In this document: one piece after another, positions 16,787-25,652 of the stretch
Layout: every line of letters begins with the position of its first letter
How positions within the stretch are numbered: position 1 is the first letter of the stretch
Assembly (NCBI RefSeq): GCF_030122845.1
Contig: NZ_CP126084.1
Span: 3,162,001-3,226,000, forward strand
DNA length: 64,000 bases
DNA from: Paenibacillus woosongensis
GTDB lineage: Bacteria; Bacillota; Bacilli; Paenibacillales; Paenibacillaceae
Direction: 5' to 3'
Notes under the pieces: model-generated
The model's input: only the letters and a program-made list of their open reading frames with translations
Databases searched by the model: none
What the model was told of the DNA's origin: nothing
Translations under genes and position numbers: made by a program

Positions 16787-17899
16787 CTACTCTACGCCAT
16801 ACTCTTTCATCCACTCTTGAATACCTTGCTTGGAGCCGCCCCAGCCCTCAACATACTCGGACAGGTCATCCGTGGACACCTGCTGGTCAGGCAGGGCATC
16901 CCGCGCGACGAGCACCGCCTTCAGAACGACGTTATCCTCCGTCTCATCGCCATGCAACTTCTGGTAAGCGTATCTGACCTGTACCCGGCCGATATCTTTC
17001 GGGTCCACCGCGGCGGAAGCGACCCACGGGCTCTCCGGATCCTGGATAATCTGCAAGTCCTCGTCGCTTAAATCGATGCCATATACTTTGATTTCATCCC
17101 GGCCCGCAAGCTGAATCGCTCTGGCCGCCCCTTTGGCGAACTCATCCCAAGCGGCCCATACTGCTGTAATTTCACCCTTTGGATATCTTTTTAAAACGGC
17201 TTCCATCTGGGTTTGCGAGTCGAGCGCCGGATTGGACGCCGTTCCGAAGCTGGCGATTTCCTTCATGTCCGGGTTGTCCGCCAAAAACTTCTGGTATTCG
17301 ATATCACGGCGTTCCATAGGTGCAAATCCGGCCACCCAAACCTTGACGATATTGCCCTTGCCGCCTGAATCCTGCTTCAGCTGCTCCAGCGACAATGCAG
17401 CCATGCTCTGATCGTCCTGGGACAATACGGTTACGCCAGGTACTTCTACCATCGCATCAAATACAACTACAGCGATTCCTTTTTCTACCGCTTTCTTGAT
17501 GCCAGGCTCCAAAAACTCGGCTGCGCCGTGATCTGTCAAAATGATGTCAAAATTTTGATTTACCGCAGATTCGAGCAGCGAGGACATTTTCGCCTTATCA
17601 TTTTCCGCGACGAACGTAGTAAGCTCCCCGCCGAATTTCTTCACTTCTTCCGTTACGCCCTGAACATATTGCTGCGAGAACGTACCCGTATTGAATTCCA
17701 TGACCAGCGCTACCTTCTTGCCCGCAAGCTCCTTGCCGCTCACATCTGCCGCCCCGCTGCCCTGCTCTGCCGCTGGCTGAGATTCCGCCCCCGAAGCCGG
17801 TGCGGGCTCCTTCTTGATGCCGCACGCACTGACGACGAGAACGAGCAGCAGGATTAGCGCCGTCGTCCATGTTTTTTGCCCAAATGTAATTTTTTTCAT
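16787..17899 (-). CDS. Sugar ABC transporter substrate-binding lipoprotein
   Basis: A 370-residue periplasmic-binding-protein-like lipoprotein of the CUT2 (ribose-type) family. The signal peptide ends in a lipobox, LVVSAC, followed by an Ala/Gly/Glu-rich linker. The binding core shows KVALVMEFNTGTFSQQYVQGV, VVFDAMVE, SLEQLKQDSGGKGNIVKVW and ITAVWAAWDEFAKGAARAI. The ligand is not evident. Its promoter is at 17946-17974. This cassette lies between hbs and spoIVA, which are adjacent in B. subtilis. Confidence 0.9.
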   Translation of the reverse strand: MKKITFGQKTWTTALILLLVLVVSACGIKKEPAPASGAESQPAAEQGSGAADVSGKELAGKKVALVMEFNTGTFSQQYVQGVTEEVKKFGGELTTFVAENDKAKMSSLLESAVNQNFDIILTDHGAAEFLEPGIKKAVEKGIAVVVFDAMVEVPGVTVLSQDDQSMAALSLEQLKQDSGGKGNIVKVWVAGFAPMERRDIEYQKFLADNPDMKEIASFGTASNPALDSQTQMEAVLKRYPKGEITAVWAAWDEFAKGAARAIQLAGRDEIKVYGIDLSDEDLQIIQDPESPWVASAAVDPKDIGRVQVRYAYQKLHGDETEDNVVLKAVLVARDALPDQQVSTDDLSEYVEGWGGSKQGIQEWMKEYGVE

Positions 17900-17945
17900 G
17901 GTTTCTCCCCCTCTAGGTATGTATCTTTAAAAATCTTTATACATT

Positions 17946-17974
17946 AATATATATCTTAATTCCAAGTATGTAAA
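17946..17974 (-). promoter_or_regulatory. Promoter of the ABC transporter operon
   Basis: Minus strand TTTACA (17974-17969), 17-base spacer, TATATT (17951-17946), about 45 bases before the ATG of the binding protein. The surrounding DNA is strongly AT-rich. No clear operator or cre box was seen. Confidence 0.7.
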
Positions 17975-17992
17975 TCGGTTTTTACTATTTAA

Positions 17993-18037
17993 TAAAAATA
18001 AAAAACCGCACACAGCTGTATCAGCTTCGTGCACGGT
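17993..18037 (-). terminator. Terminator after spoIVA
   Basis: Minus-strand stem beginning AACCGTGCAC and closing GTGCGGTT, with an inner AGCTG/CAGCT stem, followed by TTTTATTTTT. Confidence 0.85.
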
Positions 18038-18058
18038 TGAGATGATAAGGTTATGCTT

Positions 18059-19543
18059 CTATAAAATGATAGCGATCAGTCCGCCGGACCCTTCATTGAT
18101 GATGCGGCCTAGCGTCTCCTGAAGCTTGTAGCGAGCGTTGTCCGGCATCATGGCGATCTTGCCCTGGATGCCTTCCCGGACGATGGAGTGCAAGGAGCGG
18201 CCAAAAATATCAGATTCCCATATTTTAATCGGGTCATTCTCGAAGTCCTGCATCAGATAGCGTACCAGCTCTTCACTTTGCTTCTCCGTTCCGATGATTG
18301 GCGCGAACTCGGATTCAACGTCGACCCGAATCATATGAATCGATGGCGCCGTCGCTTTCAGGCGCACCCCGAACCTGGATCCTTGACGGATAAGCTCCGG
18401 TTCATCCAGCGCCATTTCGGCCAGAGATGGAGCAGCGATACCGTACCCAGTCGTCTTGACCATTTCCAGTGCTTCCGCAAAGCGGTCATATTCCTTCTTG
18501 GCATGCGTGAACTCCTGCATCAGCTGCAGCAGATGATCCTTGCCCCTGATTTCAACACCGACGACTTCCATCAGAATTCGATCATACAGATCATCCGGCG
18601 CGTACAGATCGATTTCCGCTACACCCTGCCCCATATTCAGGCCGCTGAGTCCGGCACGGTCGATAAATTCATATTCGAGAAAGTTGCTGACGACCCGGTC
18701 GACGTCGCGCAGACGGCGGATGTCCTTGACCGTATCGCGGACCGAGTTTTCGTAATTGCTGCGCAGCCAGTGGTTCTCGTTCAGCACCATCACCCAGCTC
18801 GGCAAATTCACGTTGACCTCATGCACAGGGAATTCGTACAGCACTTCTCGAAGCACTCCGGTAACGTCCTCTTCCGTCATTGTCGCTGCGCTTAATGCGA
18901 TGACCGGAATATCATACTTCTCGGCAAGCTCACCGCGGAGCTGCTGCGTTTCCTCGCTAAGCGGGCGCGTGGAATTGATCACGAGGACGAACGGCTTGCC
19001 GACCTCCTTCAATTCAGCGATGACGCGCTCTTCGGATTCTACATAAGAGTAGCGCGGAATGTCGGCGATCGTACCGTCTGTCGTCACTACGACACCAAGC
19101 GTGGAATGCTCTTGGATGACCTTGCGCGTCCCGATCTCCGCCGCTTCCTGGAACGGAATCGGCTCTTCGAACCACGGCGTAGAAATCATGCGCGGCCCAT
19201 TTTCATCCTCATAGCCTTTTGCCCCTTCGACGGCGTAGCCGACGCAATCCACAAGCCTGACGTTGACTTCCAGCCCTTCTGCCACTTTGATTTGCACGGC
19301 ATTATTTGGCACGAATTTGGGCTCGGTCGTCATGATCGTCTTGCCGGCTGCGCTTTGCGGAAGTTCATCCACTGCACGGATCCGATCGGCTTCGCTGGAA
19401 ATGTTCGGCAGAACGACCGTTTCCATGAAGCGTTTAATAAAGGTCGATTTTCCGGTTCGGACGGCTCCAACCACACCGAGATAAATATCTCCCCCGGTGC
19501 GTTCGGCAATGTCCTTGTAAATGTCCACTTTCTCCAATACCAA
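18059..19543 (-). CDS. spoIVA: Stage IV sporulation protein A (coat basement ATPase)
   Basis: Coats the outer forespore membrane and hydrolyses ATP to polymerise into the base of the spore coat. The 494-residue protein is close to B. subtilis SpoIVA in full length and in sequence: GVVGAVRTGKSTF (P-loop, 26-33), NISSEADRIRA, ELPQSAAGKTIMTTEPKFVP, DCVGY, and the C-terminal INEGSGGLIAIIL. Translation appears to start at TTG 19543, six bases after GGAGGGG. A sigma-E-type promoter lies upstream at 19640-19667. Confidence 0.97.
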   Translation of the reverse strand: MVLEKVDIYKDIAERTGGDIYLGVVGAVRTGKSTFIKRFMETVVLPNISSEADRIRAVDELPQSAAGKTIMTTEPKFVPNNAVQIKVAEGLEVNVRLVDCVGYAVEGAKGYEDENGPRMISTPWFEEPIPFQEAAEIGTRKVIQEHSTLGVVVTTDGTIADIPRYSYVESEERVIAELKEVGKPFVLVINSTRPLSEETQQLRGELAEKYDIPVIALSAATMTEEDVTGVLREVLYEFPVHEVNVNLPSWVMVLNENHWLRSNYENSVRDTVKDIRRLRDVDRVVSNFLEYEFIDRAGLSGLNMGQGVAEIDLYAPDDLYDRILMEVVGVEIRGKDHLLQLMQEFTHAKKEYDRFAEALEMVKTTGYGIAAPSLAEMALDEPELIRQGSRFGVRLKATAPSIHMIRVDVESEFAPIIGTEKQSEELVRYLMQDFENDPIKIWESDIFGRSLHSIVREGIQGKIAMMPDNARYKLQETLGRIINEGSGGLIAIIL

Positions 19544-19639
19544 TGATATCCCCTCCTCAAAATTCGCCGAAGGAAAAATGCTTTGAGAGCATCCGCTTCG
19601 TTATTTGCAACAACTCGTACATTCGTTTGGACTAGTATC

Positions 19640-19667
19640 ATCATATGTAGCAAATGCACTATTATGA
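19640..19667 (-). promoter_or_regulatory. Sigma-E-type promoter of spoIVA
   Basis: Minus strand TCATAAT (19667-19661), 13 bases, then CATATGAT (19647-19640). These match the sigma-E consensus (KMATATT and CATACAAT) in 6 of 7 and 6 of 8 positions. spoIVA is a known sigma-E gene in B. subtilis. Confidence 0.6.
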
Positions 19668-19777
19668 CGGATTATACCGTCCGCGCCTACTTTTTTTTGC
19701 TATACCGCCGCGCCGGGCGGCACCAAGGTTTCCGCCATATAACATTGTATGATCGGTGCCCGCTTCCTATGACATGC

Positions 19778-19813
19778 GAAAAAAGCCTCCCTATGAAGAA
19801 TTCATAGGAAGGC
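19778..19813 (-). terminator. Terminator after the yphF-like gene
   Basis: Minus-strand arms GCCTTCCTATGAA and TTCATAGGGAGGC with a 3-base loop and a following TTTTTT tract. It lies 30 bases beyond the yphF-like stop. The remaining 19544-19843 gap holds only this and the spoIVA promoter. Confidence 0.88.
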
Positions 19814-19843
19814 ATCCAAATGAGCTTAGAACGCTCTCTTGAT

Positions 19844-20587
19844 TTAATTTTCGGCTTGCGCCACGGGAGTACCGTCTACCCAGGCATATGGCAGGGATTT
19901 TACCGGAACAAAATAAGACTGCTCCGTCAGCAGCACCCTAAGATCTCCCTGCTCGCTGCTGGCCGCCGTGCCGGATTTATCGATGGCCTGCATAATATCC
20001 CAGGCGTAATCGACGTATACCCGTCCCGATTTATCGATCAAATAGGGGAGCGGCTGTCTGGAATAGACGCTAAGCAGCTCATGCCCCTCACCGCGGATTT
20101 TCTTTAAATCCACCTCATGCAGGCCCGGGTACGTTTCCTCTTCTTGAGTTACCGGCCATTGCCCTGGATGAGATCTTTCGTATTCATCGACAAGCCTCTG
20201 AACGTCGTTCACCTTCTGTACCGTGATCAAATCCATCACTTTGACCGTCGGATTACTCTCTTCATCGATGACAAGAAAATAAGCGCTTCCTCCTTGCTCG
20301 AAAGCCGTATCAGGGATTTGATCCATATACCCCTGCTTGTTCAGCTGATCCAGGTTGATCCGGAATTTTTCGTAGCGAGGCACCTCTTCCCCCGCCGTAA
20401 TAATTGGCAGGATTCCCGTATCCTGCTGGAAAGCGTTAATTGCGCTTTGGATCCGCTCGACGCTTTCCCGGTAAGATACGCTCTGTTCCTGCCGCTTGGC
20501 CCCGGGATACATACAGCCTGACAGTAGTGTAATTCCCGCCGCAACAATGATCATGCATGCGATGTATCTCATATAAGTCTTATTCAC
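19844..20587 (-). CDS. YphF-like lipoprotein
   Basis: A 247-residue probable lipoprotein: hydrophobic leader (residues 7-22) with lipobox LLSGC, then a soluble domain. The reading starts at GTG with AAAGGATGAAGAG in front. Its position next to spoIVA and upstream of the yphE-like gene matches yphF of B. subtilis, and the length agrees. I infer the family mainly from position, length and the lipobox. No function is known to me. Confidence 0.75.
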   Translation of the reverse strand: MNKTYMRYIACMIIVAAGITLLSGCMYPGAKRQEQSVSYRESVERIQSAINAFQQDTGILPIITAGEEVPRYEKFRINLDQLNKQGYMDQIPDTAFEQGGSAYFLVIDEESNPTVKVMDLITVQKVNDVQRLVDEYERSHPGQWPVTQEEETYPGLHEVDLKKIRGEGHELLSVYSRQPLPYLIDKSGRVYVDYAWDIMQAIDKSGTAASSEQGDLRVLLTEQSYFVPVKSLPYAWVDGTPVAQAEN

Positions 20588-20627
20588 AACTCTTCATCCT
20601 TTGCAATATCATCCGTTATTTTAACCC

Positions 20628-20975
20628 TTACCACAGATCATCCTCTTGCTGGCGCTCCAGCTGCTTGCGGATCGCTGCCTTTAGGGGATCCTCCGGCAGC
20701 CGAACCTCGGCAGCCCCGATGATTTTGGCCTGGCAGGCCAGCCGAATTCCCTGCTCTAGAAGCGGCCCCAGCTTGCGCTGCTCAGCAGCGGTAGGCGGGC
20801 TTAACGAAGAGTTATGCCCTGTATCCGCCTCCACCTTGCACATCAGGCAGGCCGCATTGCCGCCGCAGCGCGTCGCGATATGAACTCTGGCGTTCCGTGC
20901 GGCCTGTAGGACGGTTGTCCCTGGACGGACTTTTGCCGCCTTATCCTGAGGCATAAATCTGATCGTATAGTCCAT
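20628..20975 (-). CDS. 2Fe-2S ferredoxin-like protein
   Basis: Small electron carrier of 115 residues with a plant-type ferredoxin fold. RPGTTVLQAARNARVHIATRCGGNAACLMCKVE gives Cys-x5-Cys-x2-Cys and a fourth cysteine follows in IRLACQAKI, so all four cluster ligands are present. The C-terminal 25 residues are basic and acidic mixed (RKQLERQQEDD). The partner enzyme is not evident from neighbours. Confidence 0.85.
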   Translation of the reverse strand: MDYTIRFMPQDKAAKVRPGTTVLQAARNARVHIATRCGGNAACLMCKVEADTGHNSSLSPPTAAEQRKLGPLLEQGIRLACQAKIIGAAEVRLPEDPLKAAIRKQLERQQEDDLW

Positions 20976-20987
20976 TCGGAGTTCCTC

Positions 20988-21629
20988 CTATTGCTGTTGC
21001 CTAGCCTTTAGCAGCCATTCCTCGTATATTTCGGGAGCTGCCAGCAATTCCGCTACGGCAGATACCGTTTCTGCTTCCCATGCGTTGCGGTCAAGCAGCA
21101 GCTTCAGCAGACCCACATGCCGCTCCGGCGACTTCCGGATCGCCTCGGCAACTGCACAATAACGGTCCGGACGTTCTCTCAGCACATTGAAGAGCAGCTC
21201 ATGGGCAAGAGGCATTAACCGAATCGGCATGCCTTCTAGCATGATTTGTTCTGCATATCCGGTCAGTACGCCGCTTACTTCCGTACGGTACATCGAGCTG
21301 CCGTTTCTGATTTCAAAACTACCGACCAGCTCCATCGTCAGCGCCCCCAGACGGTAGTGGCTTAGCATGGAGGAGTAGCGGCCGCTCTCATCCCACACAG
21401 GCTCGTCCAGCGCCAGATCCGTTAAGCGGTTATGCAGCTTCTTCGCCTCAGCTCTATCATAATAAACGTCAATGTCACGAGGGGAGCGTTCCAGCGGCAC
21501 TCCCTGCAGCCACAGGCCGCAGCTTCCGCCCAGCAGCCAGGCGGCATCAGCTTGATCCAGCCGGCTGCCTAAATTCTTCAAGGCAGCTATCAGTGGGGCC
21601 TGTCCCTCCTCTGCGATGTCTATGCTCAT
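20988..21629 (-). CDS. Nucleotidyltransferase-fold protein
   Basis: A 213-residue protein whose N-terminal half has the minimal nucleotidyltransferase pattern WLLGGSCGLWLQGV followed by SPRDIDVYYD, giving the G-G/S and D-x-D metal ligands. A C-terminal part about LMPLAHELLFNVLRERPDRY is helical. It may be a toxin-like or tRNA-type nucleotidyltransferase; the substrate is unknown. It is 12 bases from the ferredoxin gene, so they are probably co-transcribed. Confidence 0.7.
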   Translation of the reverse strand: MSIDIAEEGQAPLIAALKNLGSRLDQADAAWLLGGSCGLWLQGVPLERSPRDIDVYYDRAEAKKLHNRLTDLALDEPVWDESGRYSSMLSHYRLGALTMELVGSFEIRNGSSMYRTEVSGVLTGYAEQIMLEGMPIRLMPLAHELLFNVLRERPDRYCAVAEAIRKSPERHVGLLKLLLDRNAWEAETVSAVAELLAAPEIYEEWLLKARQQQ

Positions 21630-21693
21630 TACATACCTCTTCCCTTGACTCCGTTATACTTGGTCTTATTCCTTCCGCAATGCTTCATCCCAC

Positions 21694-21873
21694 TTACGTG
21701 ATCGACACAAGCCCCATCAGGAAACCGGTAAGCATCACAATAAAAGCGAGCAAGGACAAAATCCCTTTGACGATGCCTTTTGTTTTGGTGCGGGCAAAAG
21801 TGACCAAAAAGACGGACACGCCCATTACGAGAATCGCTGCGATTGATAACCACATCTTCGTCATTGCATCCAT
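21694..21873 (-). CDS. DUF2768 small membrane protein (YphE-like)
   Basis: A 59-residue protein with two hydrophobic segments (about IAAILVMGVSVFLVTFA and GILSLLAFIVMLTGFLMGLV) joined by a basic RTKTKGIVK loop. It is typical of the DUF2768/YphE family found near gpsA and spoIVA in Bacillus. The start is uncertain: ATG 21873 follows GGGAGAG at 11 bases, and ATGs at 21891 and 21864 are also in frame. Confidence 0.7.
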   Translation of the reverse strand: MDAMTKMWLSIAAILVMGVSVFLVTFARTKTKGIVKGILSLLAFIVMLTGFLMGLVSIT

Positions 21874-21984
21874 GAACTTAAACTCTCCCATTTCCCATAA
21901 TCGATATGATGAATATTATAGCATTTTGAATACGAACAGGCTATGCAGCACGCAAAAGGATTCCTCCAAAATTATACACACAAA

Positions 21985-22009
21985 TAGAAAAAGCACCTTT
22001 CGGTGCCTT
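21985..22009 (-). terminator. Terminator after spoVIF
   Basis: Minus strand AGGCACC-GAAA-GGTGCTTTTTC, 20 bases after the spoVIF stop codon. Confidence 0.85.
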
Positions 22010-22029
22010 TCCGTCAAATCGCCGTATTC

Positions 22030-22302
22030 TTACTTCTTAAGCATTAATTTCATCAATGCTTCCATATTGTTCGGATTCATGCCGCTTTTCTTCACGGCTC
22101 CGATAATTTCCGAAATCGTGCTTTCTGTCACAGGCACCTTGGCCATCGCGGATACCTGCTTAATCAGCCTCCGCAGCTCCGCTTCGCTCTGCAAAGTAGA
22201 CGGCTTCACTGTACTTGCCAGCTTTTTGACGGAGCTCTCGGAAATATTCTTTCCTGACTTCTTGTTAATCGCGTTCAGGGCTTCTTTGGAAATTTTGCTC
22301 AT
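22030..22302 (-). CDS. spoVIF: Stage VI sporulation protein F homologue
   Basis: A 90-residue basic protein. The segment SSVKKLASTVKPSTLQSEAELRRLIKQVSAMAKVPVTESTISEIIGAVK matches the pattern of the SpoVIF family (LAQSV..., RQLIRQVSKLANRPVS), a regulator of late coat assembly. A run of methionine and asparagine residues (GMNPNNMEALMKLMLKK) ends the protein. The ATG at 22302 follows GGGGGGAG; the longer form would add 15 residues with no ribosome site. It is placed beside gpsA, which is not its place in B. subtilis. Confidence 0.75.
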   Translation of the reverse strand: MSKISKEALNAINKKSGKNISESSVKKLASTVKPSTLQSEAELRRLIKQVSAMAKVPVTESTISEIIGAVKKSGMNPNNMEALMKLMLKK

Positions 22303-22401
22303 ATTCTCCCCCCTTCGCATTGCTCTTCCACAGTTTATGAAAAGCAAACGAAAAAGGTGTTAGGATACGAGCCAGCTTCTTATGGGTGCCCAGGCCTAAA
22401 G

Positions 22402-23439
22402 TTAGGCGTTCCACTGCTCCCAGGTTTCGAGGGACATGACCTCCATCTCGGTCTTGCGATCGCGTCCCATCAGGGCTTCCACAGCGATCCTTGGCTCGAC
22501 TCCATCAAATAGCACATGATATAACTGCTGTGCGATCGGCATCTGTACATGGTATTTCTCTGAAATGGTGCGGGCAGCCTTCGTTGTCCGAATGCCTTCA
22601 ACAACCATCCCCATAGAGCCAAGCACGGTATCCACCGATTTGCCTTCGCCAATCATGTAGCCGGCGCGCCAATTCCGGCTGTGGCGGCTGGTTGCGGTTA
22701 CAACCAGGTCTCCCACTCCGGCCAGACCGGCAAAAGTAAGCGGGTTCGCGCCCATTTCCACTCCGATGCGGGTAATTTCCGCTAATCCTCGTGTCAGCAG
22801 CGCGGCTTTGGCATTGTCGCCGTAACCGAGCCCATCCGACATGCCCGCCCCGAGGGCGATTATATTTTTCAGGGCACCGGCCAGCTCCACGCCCAGCATA
22901 TCGCGATTCGTATACACCCGAAAATAGGTGTTCATAAATAAATCCTGCGCTATCTGTGCCTGCTTTTCCTCCAGCGAAGCGACCACGACGGTCGTCGGGC
23001 AGCGCTTCACGACCTCCTCCGCATGACTGGGACCGGACAGGACTACAATCCGCCCTTCCTCACAGCCCAGCTCCTCGGCAATGACGACGGACATCCGCTT
23101 TAAGCTCTCTGTCTCAAAACCCTTGGTTGCATGGACGACGGTCATATCCTCATTCCAGTGGGGCTTCAGCGCCCGGGCTACATCCCGCATCGCAGAGGAT
23201 GGCGCGACGATGACGACCGCCTTCGCTCCGGCGACGGCCTCCCCCATGTCGCTTGTGGCGACAATCCGGTGCGATAGATCAACGCCCGGTAAATATTTTT
23301 CATTGCGGTGCTTCTTGTTAATTTCATCTCTTTGCGCCTCGCTACGAGTCCAGATCATCACATCCATCTTATCGGCGAGGACGCTGGCTAATGCCGTTCC
23401 CCAGCTTCCTGCCACTAATACGGCCGCTTTCTCAGACAA
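22402..23439 (-). CDS. gpsA: Glycerol-3-phosphate dehydrogenase [NAD(P)+]
   Basis: Reduces dihydroxyacetone phosphate to glycerol-3-phosphate for phospholipid synthesis. The TTG at 23439 (8 bases after AGGGAGGT, overlapping the plsY stop) gives 345 residues. Signatures are AGSWGTALASVLAD, GPSHAEEV, ELAGALKNIIALGAGMSDGLGYGDNAKAALLTRG and a VEGIRTTKAA helix. The first glycine of the GxGxxG nucleotide loop is Val9 (codon GTG): the loop reads V-A-G-S-W-G. Order der-plsY-gpsA puts two phospholipid genes together. Confidence 0.94.
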   Translation of the reverse strand: MSEKAAVLVAGSWGTALASVLADKMDVMIWTRSEAQRDEINKKHRNEKYLPGVDLSHRIVATSDMGEAVAGAKAVVIVAPSSAMRDVARALKPHWNEDMTVVHATKGFETESLKRMSVVIAEELGCEEGRIVVLSGPSHAEEVVKRCPTTVVVASLEEKQAQIAQDLFMNTYFRVYTNRDMLGVELAGALKNIIALGAGMSDGLGYGDNAKAALLTRGLAEITRIGVEMGANPLTFAGLAGVGDLVVTATSRHSRNWRAGYMIGEGKSVDTVLGSMGMVVEGIRTTKAARTISEKYHVQMPIAQQLYHVLFDGVEPRIAVEALMGRDRKTEMEVMSLETWEQWNA

Positions 23440-24043
23440 CTCGTTTACCTCCCTTGGAGCCAAGTTTATTCTCTTTGCCTTGGACCAATTTCACGATATT
23501 CGTGCGATGTCTCCAAAATGCAAAGACACAAATAATCAGACTCGTCCATAAATAAGGACCGGTTTCTCCAGTGAGCACCAGAAATAATGGAGTCAGCAGA
23601 ACAAACAGCAAAGAACCGAGAGAGACGTATCTCGTAAAAACGATCGATAAAATAGCGATTATTCCTGCGTAAAGCGCCGGAAAGAAAAACAAGGAAGCCA
23701 TAACGCCAATCGTCGTGGCAATCCCTTTTCCTCCGCGAAACCGGAAATAGACCGGCCAGTTGTGGCCGATAATGGCAGCGAGCCCGCATAAGAGAGGTAC
23801 CGATACATGCTCCCCGCCAAGCCACCTGCCAATCCAGACCGCAGCTATTCCTTTAAGCACATCAAGAGCGAGCACCATGATCGCCGGCCCCTTGCCGAGC
23901 ACTCTCAGTGTGTTGGTTGCTCCAGCATTGCCGCTTCCATGCTGACGGATATCAATTCCTTTCAAGGATTTCGCCAGCAGGACACTGAAGCTGACAGATC
24001 CCAACAAATAACTGAAAATTACTGCAATCACGGGTAAAATCAC
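23432..24043 (-). CDS. plsY: Glycerol-3-phosphate acyltransferase PlsY
   Basis: Membrane enzyme that transfers an acyl group from acyl-phosphate to glycerol-3-phosphate. The 203-residue protein has five hydrophobic segments and the three conserved loops: LLGSVSFSVLLAKSLKGIDIRQHGSGNAGATN, WPVYFRFRGGKGIATTIG and a late FAFWRHRTNI. The start is GTG with AGGAGAGG upstream. Directly upstream is der and downstream is gpsA, which makes its substrate. Confidence 0.95.
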   Translation of the reverse strand: MILPVIAVIFSYLLGSVSFSVLLAKSLKGIDIRQHGSGNAGATNTLRVLGKGPAIMVLALDVLKGIAAVWIGRWLGGEHVSVPLLCGLAAIIGHNWPVYFRFRGGKGIATTIGVMASLFFFPALYAGIIAILSIVFTRYVSLGSLLFVLLTPLFLVLTGETGPYLWTSLIICVFAFWRHRTNIVKLVQGKENKLGSKGGKRVV

Positions 24044-24055
24044 ATTTTTCCTCTC

Positions 24056-25378
24056 CTAACCTTCATCAGACTTACGGCGTGTGAACAACCGAATTGGAGT
24101 ACCTTCAAAATCAAATGCCGCCCGGATCCTATTCTCCAAGTACCGCTCATAGGAAAAATGCATCAGCTCCGGATCATTGACGAACACCACGATTGTTGGC
24201 GGTTTGACGGATACCTGGGTCACATAGTTGATCCGCAGTCTTCTTCCCTTATCTGTCGGCGGCGGATTGATCGCAATCGCATCGGATACGACATCGTTCA
24301 GCAAGTGCGTCTGCACCCTCTTCGCGTGCTGATCCGCCACATGCTGCACGACGGGCAGCAGCTTATGCAGACGCTGCTTCGTCTTCGCGGACAGGAAAAC
24401 GACAGGTGCATAAGTCATGAACAGGAAATGATCACGGATCTTCTGCTCGAATTGATGCATCGTCTTGTCGTCCTTCTCAACAACATCCCATTTGTTTACG
24501 ACAAAAACAGAAGCCTTGCCTGCCTCATAGGCATAACCGGCAATATGCTTGTCCTGTTCGATGATGCCTTCTTCCCCATTGATCAATACAAGAACGACGT
24601 CGGCCCGCTCGATCGCTTTCATCGCCCGCATGACGCTGTATTTCTCCGTCGTCTCATAGACCTTGCCGCGCTTGCGCATGCCTGCCGTATCAATCAGCAC
24701 ATAACGCTGGCCATCCTTCTCGAACGGTGTATCTATCGCATCGCGGGTCGTTCCGGCAATATCGCTGACGATGACCCGCTCTTCCCCGAGTATTGCATTA
24801 ATCAGGGACGATTTGCCTACGTTCGGCCGGCCGATCAGAGCGACGCGAATGACATCCTCGTCATATTCATCATCCGTAAGTTCTGGTAAATTCTCGGCAA
24901 TGGCATCCAGCAGATCGCCGATCCCTGTCCCATGGCTGCCCGAAATGCCAATCGGCTCCCCAAAACCCAAGTTGTAAAATTCATAAATGTGATCGGAGCG
25001 GCCGATGTTATCCACCTTATTGACGGCTACGATAACCGGCTTGCCGCAGCGGTACAGCAAATTGGCAACTTCCTCGTCCGAGCTCGTTACCCCGGCTTTG
25101 GCATCGCACATGAAAACAATGACGTCCGCTTCCTCAATCGCCAGCTCGGCCTGCATGCGAATCGACTTCAAAATCGGTTCCTCGTCCCCGAGCTCAATGC
25201 CTCCCGTGTCGATGATGCTGAACGGCTTGCCATTCCATTCGCCTACGCCGTATATACGGTCGCGGGTAATACCGGGCTTGTCTTCCACGATCGCGAGCCG
25301 ATCGCCGATAATCCGGTTAAAAATCGTCGATTTGCCCACATTCGGCCTTCCTACGATAGCCACAACGGGTCTTGCCAT
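24056..25378 (-). CDS. der: Ribosome assembly GTPase Der (EngA)
   Basis: Essential GTPase in 50S ribosomal subunit assembly with two tandem G domains. The 440-residue protein shows [11 protein letters not shown] (10-17), DTGG, NKVD, then [14 protein letters not shown] (about 183-196), DTAGM, NKWD and the C-terminal KH-like domain ending [11 protein letters not shown]. Start ATG with GGAGGTATCC upstream. Confidence 0.97.
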   Translation of the reverse strand: MARPVVAIVGRPNVGKSTIFNRIIGDRLAIVEDKPGITRDRIYGVGEWNGKPFSIIDTGGIELGDEEPILKSIRMQAELAIEEADVIVFMCDAKAGVTSSDEEVANLLYRCGKPVIVAVNKVDNIGRSDHIYEFYNLGFGEPIGISGSHGTGIGDLLDAIAENLPELTDDEYDEDVIRVALIGRPNVGKSSLINAILGEERVIVSDIAGTTRDAIDTPFEKDGQRYVLIDTAGMRKRGKVYETTEKYSVMRAMKAIERADVVLVLINGEEGIIEQDKHIAGYAYEAGKASVFVVNKWDVVEKDDKTMHQFEQKIRDHFLFMTYAPVVFLSAKTKQRLHKLLPVVQHVADQHAKRVQTHLLNDVVSDAIAINPPPTDKGRRLRINYVTQVSVKPPTIVVFVNDPELMHFSYERYLENRIRAAFDFEGTPIRLFTRRKSDEG

Positions 25379-25590
25379 ACGGATACCTCCTAAATTTTTG
25401 TCCCTATATTTAAACGAAATGCTTAACTAAGTCATGATTCACGATTATCATCATAGCAAAAAAAGCACTAATTGGCTAACGTTTCATTGCTTATTTTAAG
25501 GCGTTACGTTTTGCCCATCTTCCGGTAAAGTAAACGTTTTTATTATAGCCGCCTGCTATTTCTTTACTCCCCCTGAACCATACATAAACA

Positions 25591-25630
25591 AAAATAAAAA
25601 TCGGCGAACCCGTGTTAGGGGGCCGCCGAT
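25591..25630 (-). terminator. Terminator after rpsA
   Basis: Minus-strand arms ATCGGCG and CGCCGAT enclose about 17 bases and are followed by TTTTATTTTT. It closes the cmk-plsC-rpsA unit. Confidence 0.88.
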
Positions 25631-25652
25631 CCTTCTGCCTGCTAAATCCCGT

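Noticed and set aside
18188..18895. 235-codon plus-strand frame over spoIVA
   Set aside because: Antisense shadow of a highly conserved gene; no initiation signal.
24158..24889. 243-codon plus-strand frame over der
   Set aside because: Shadow of the der coding frame; der is unambiguous across this interval.
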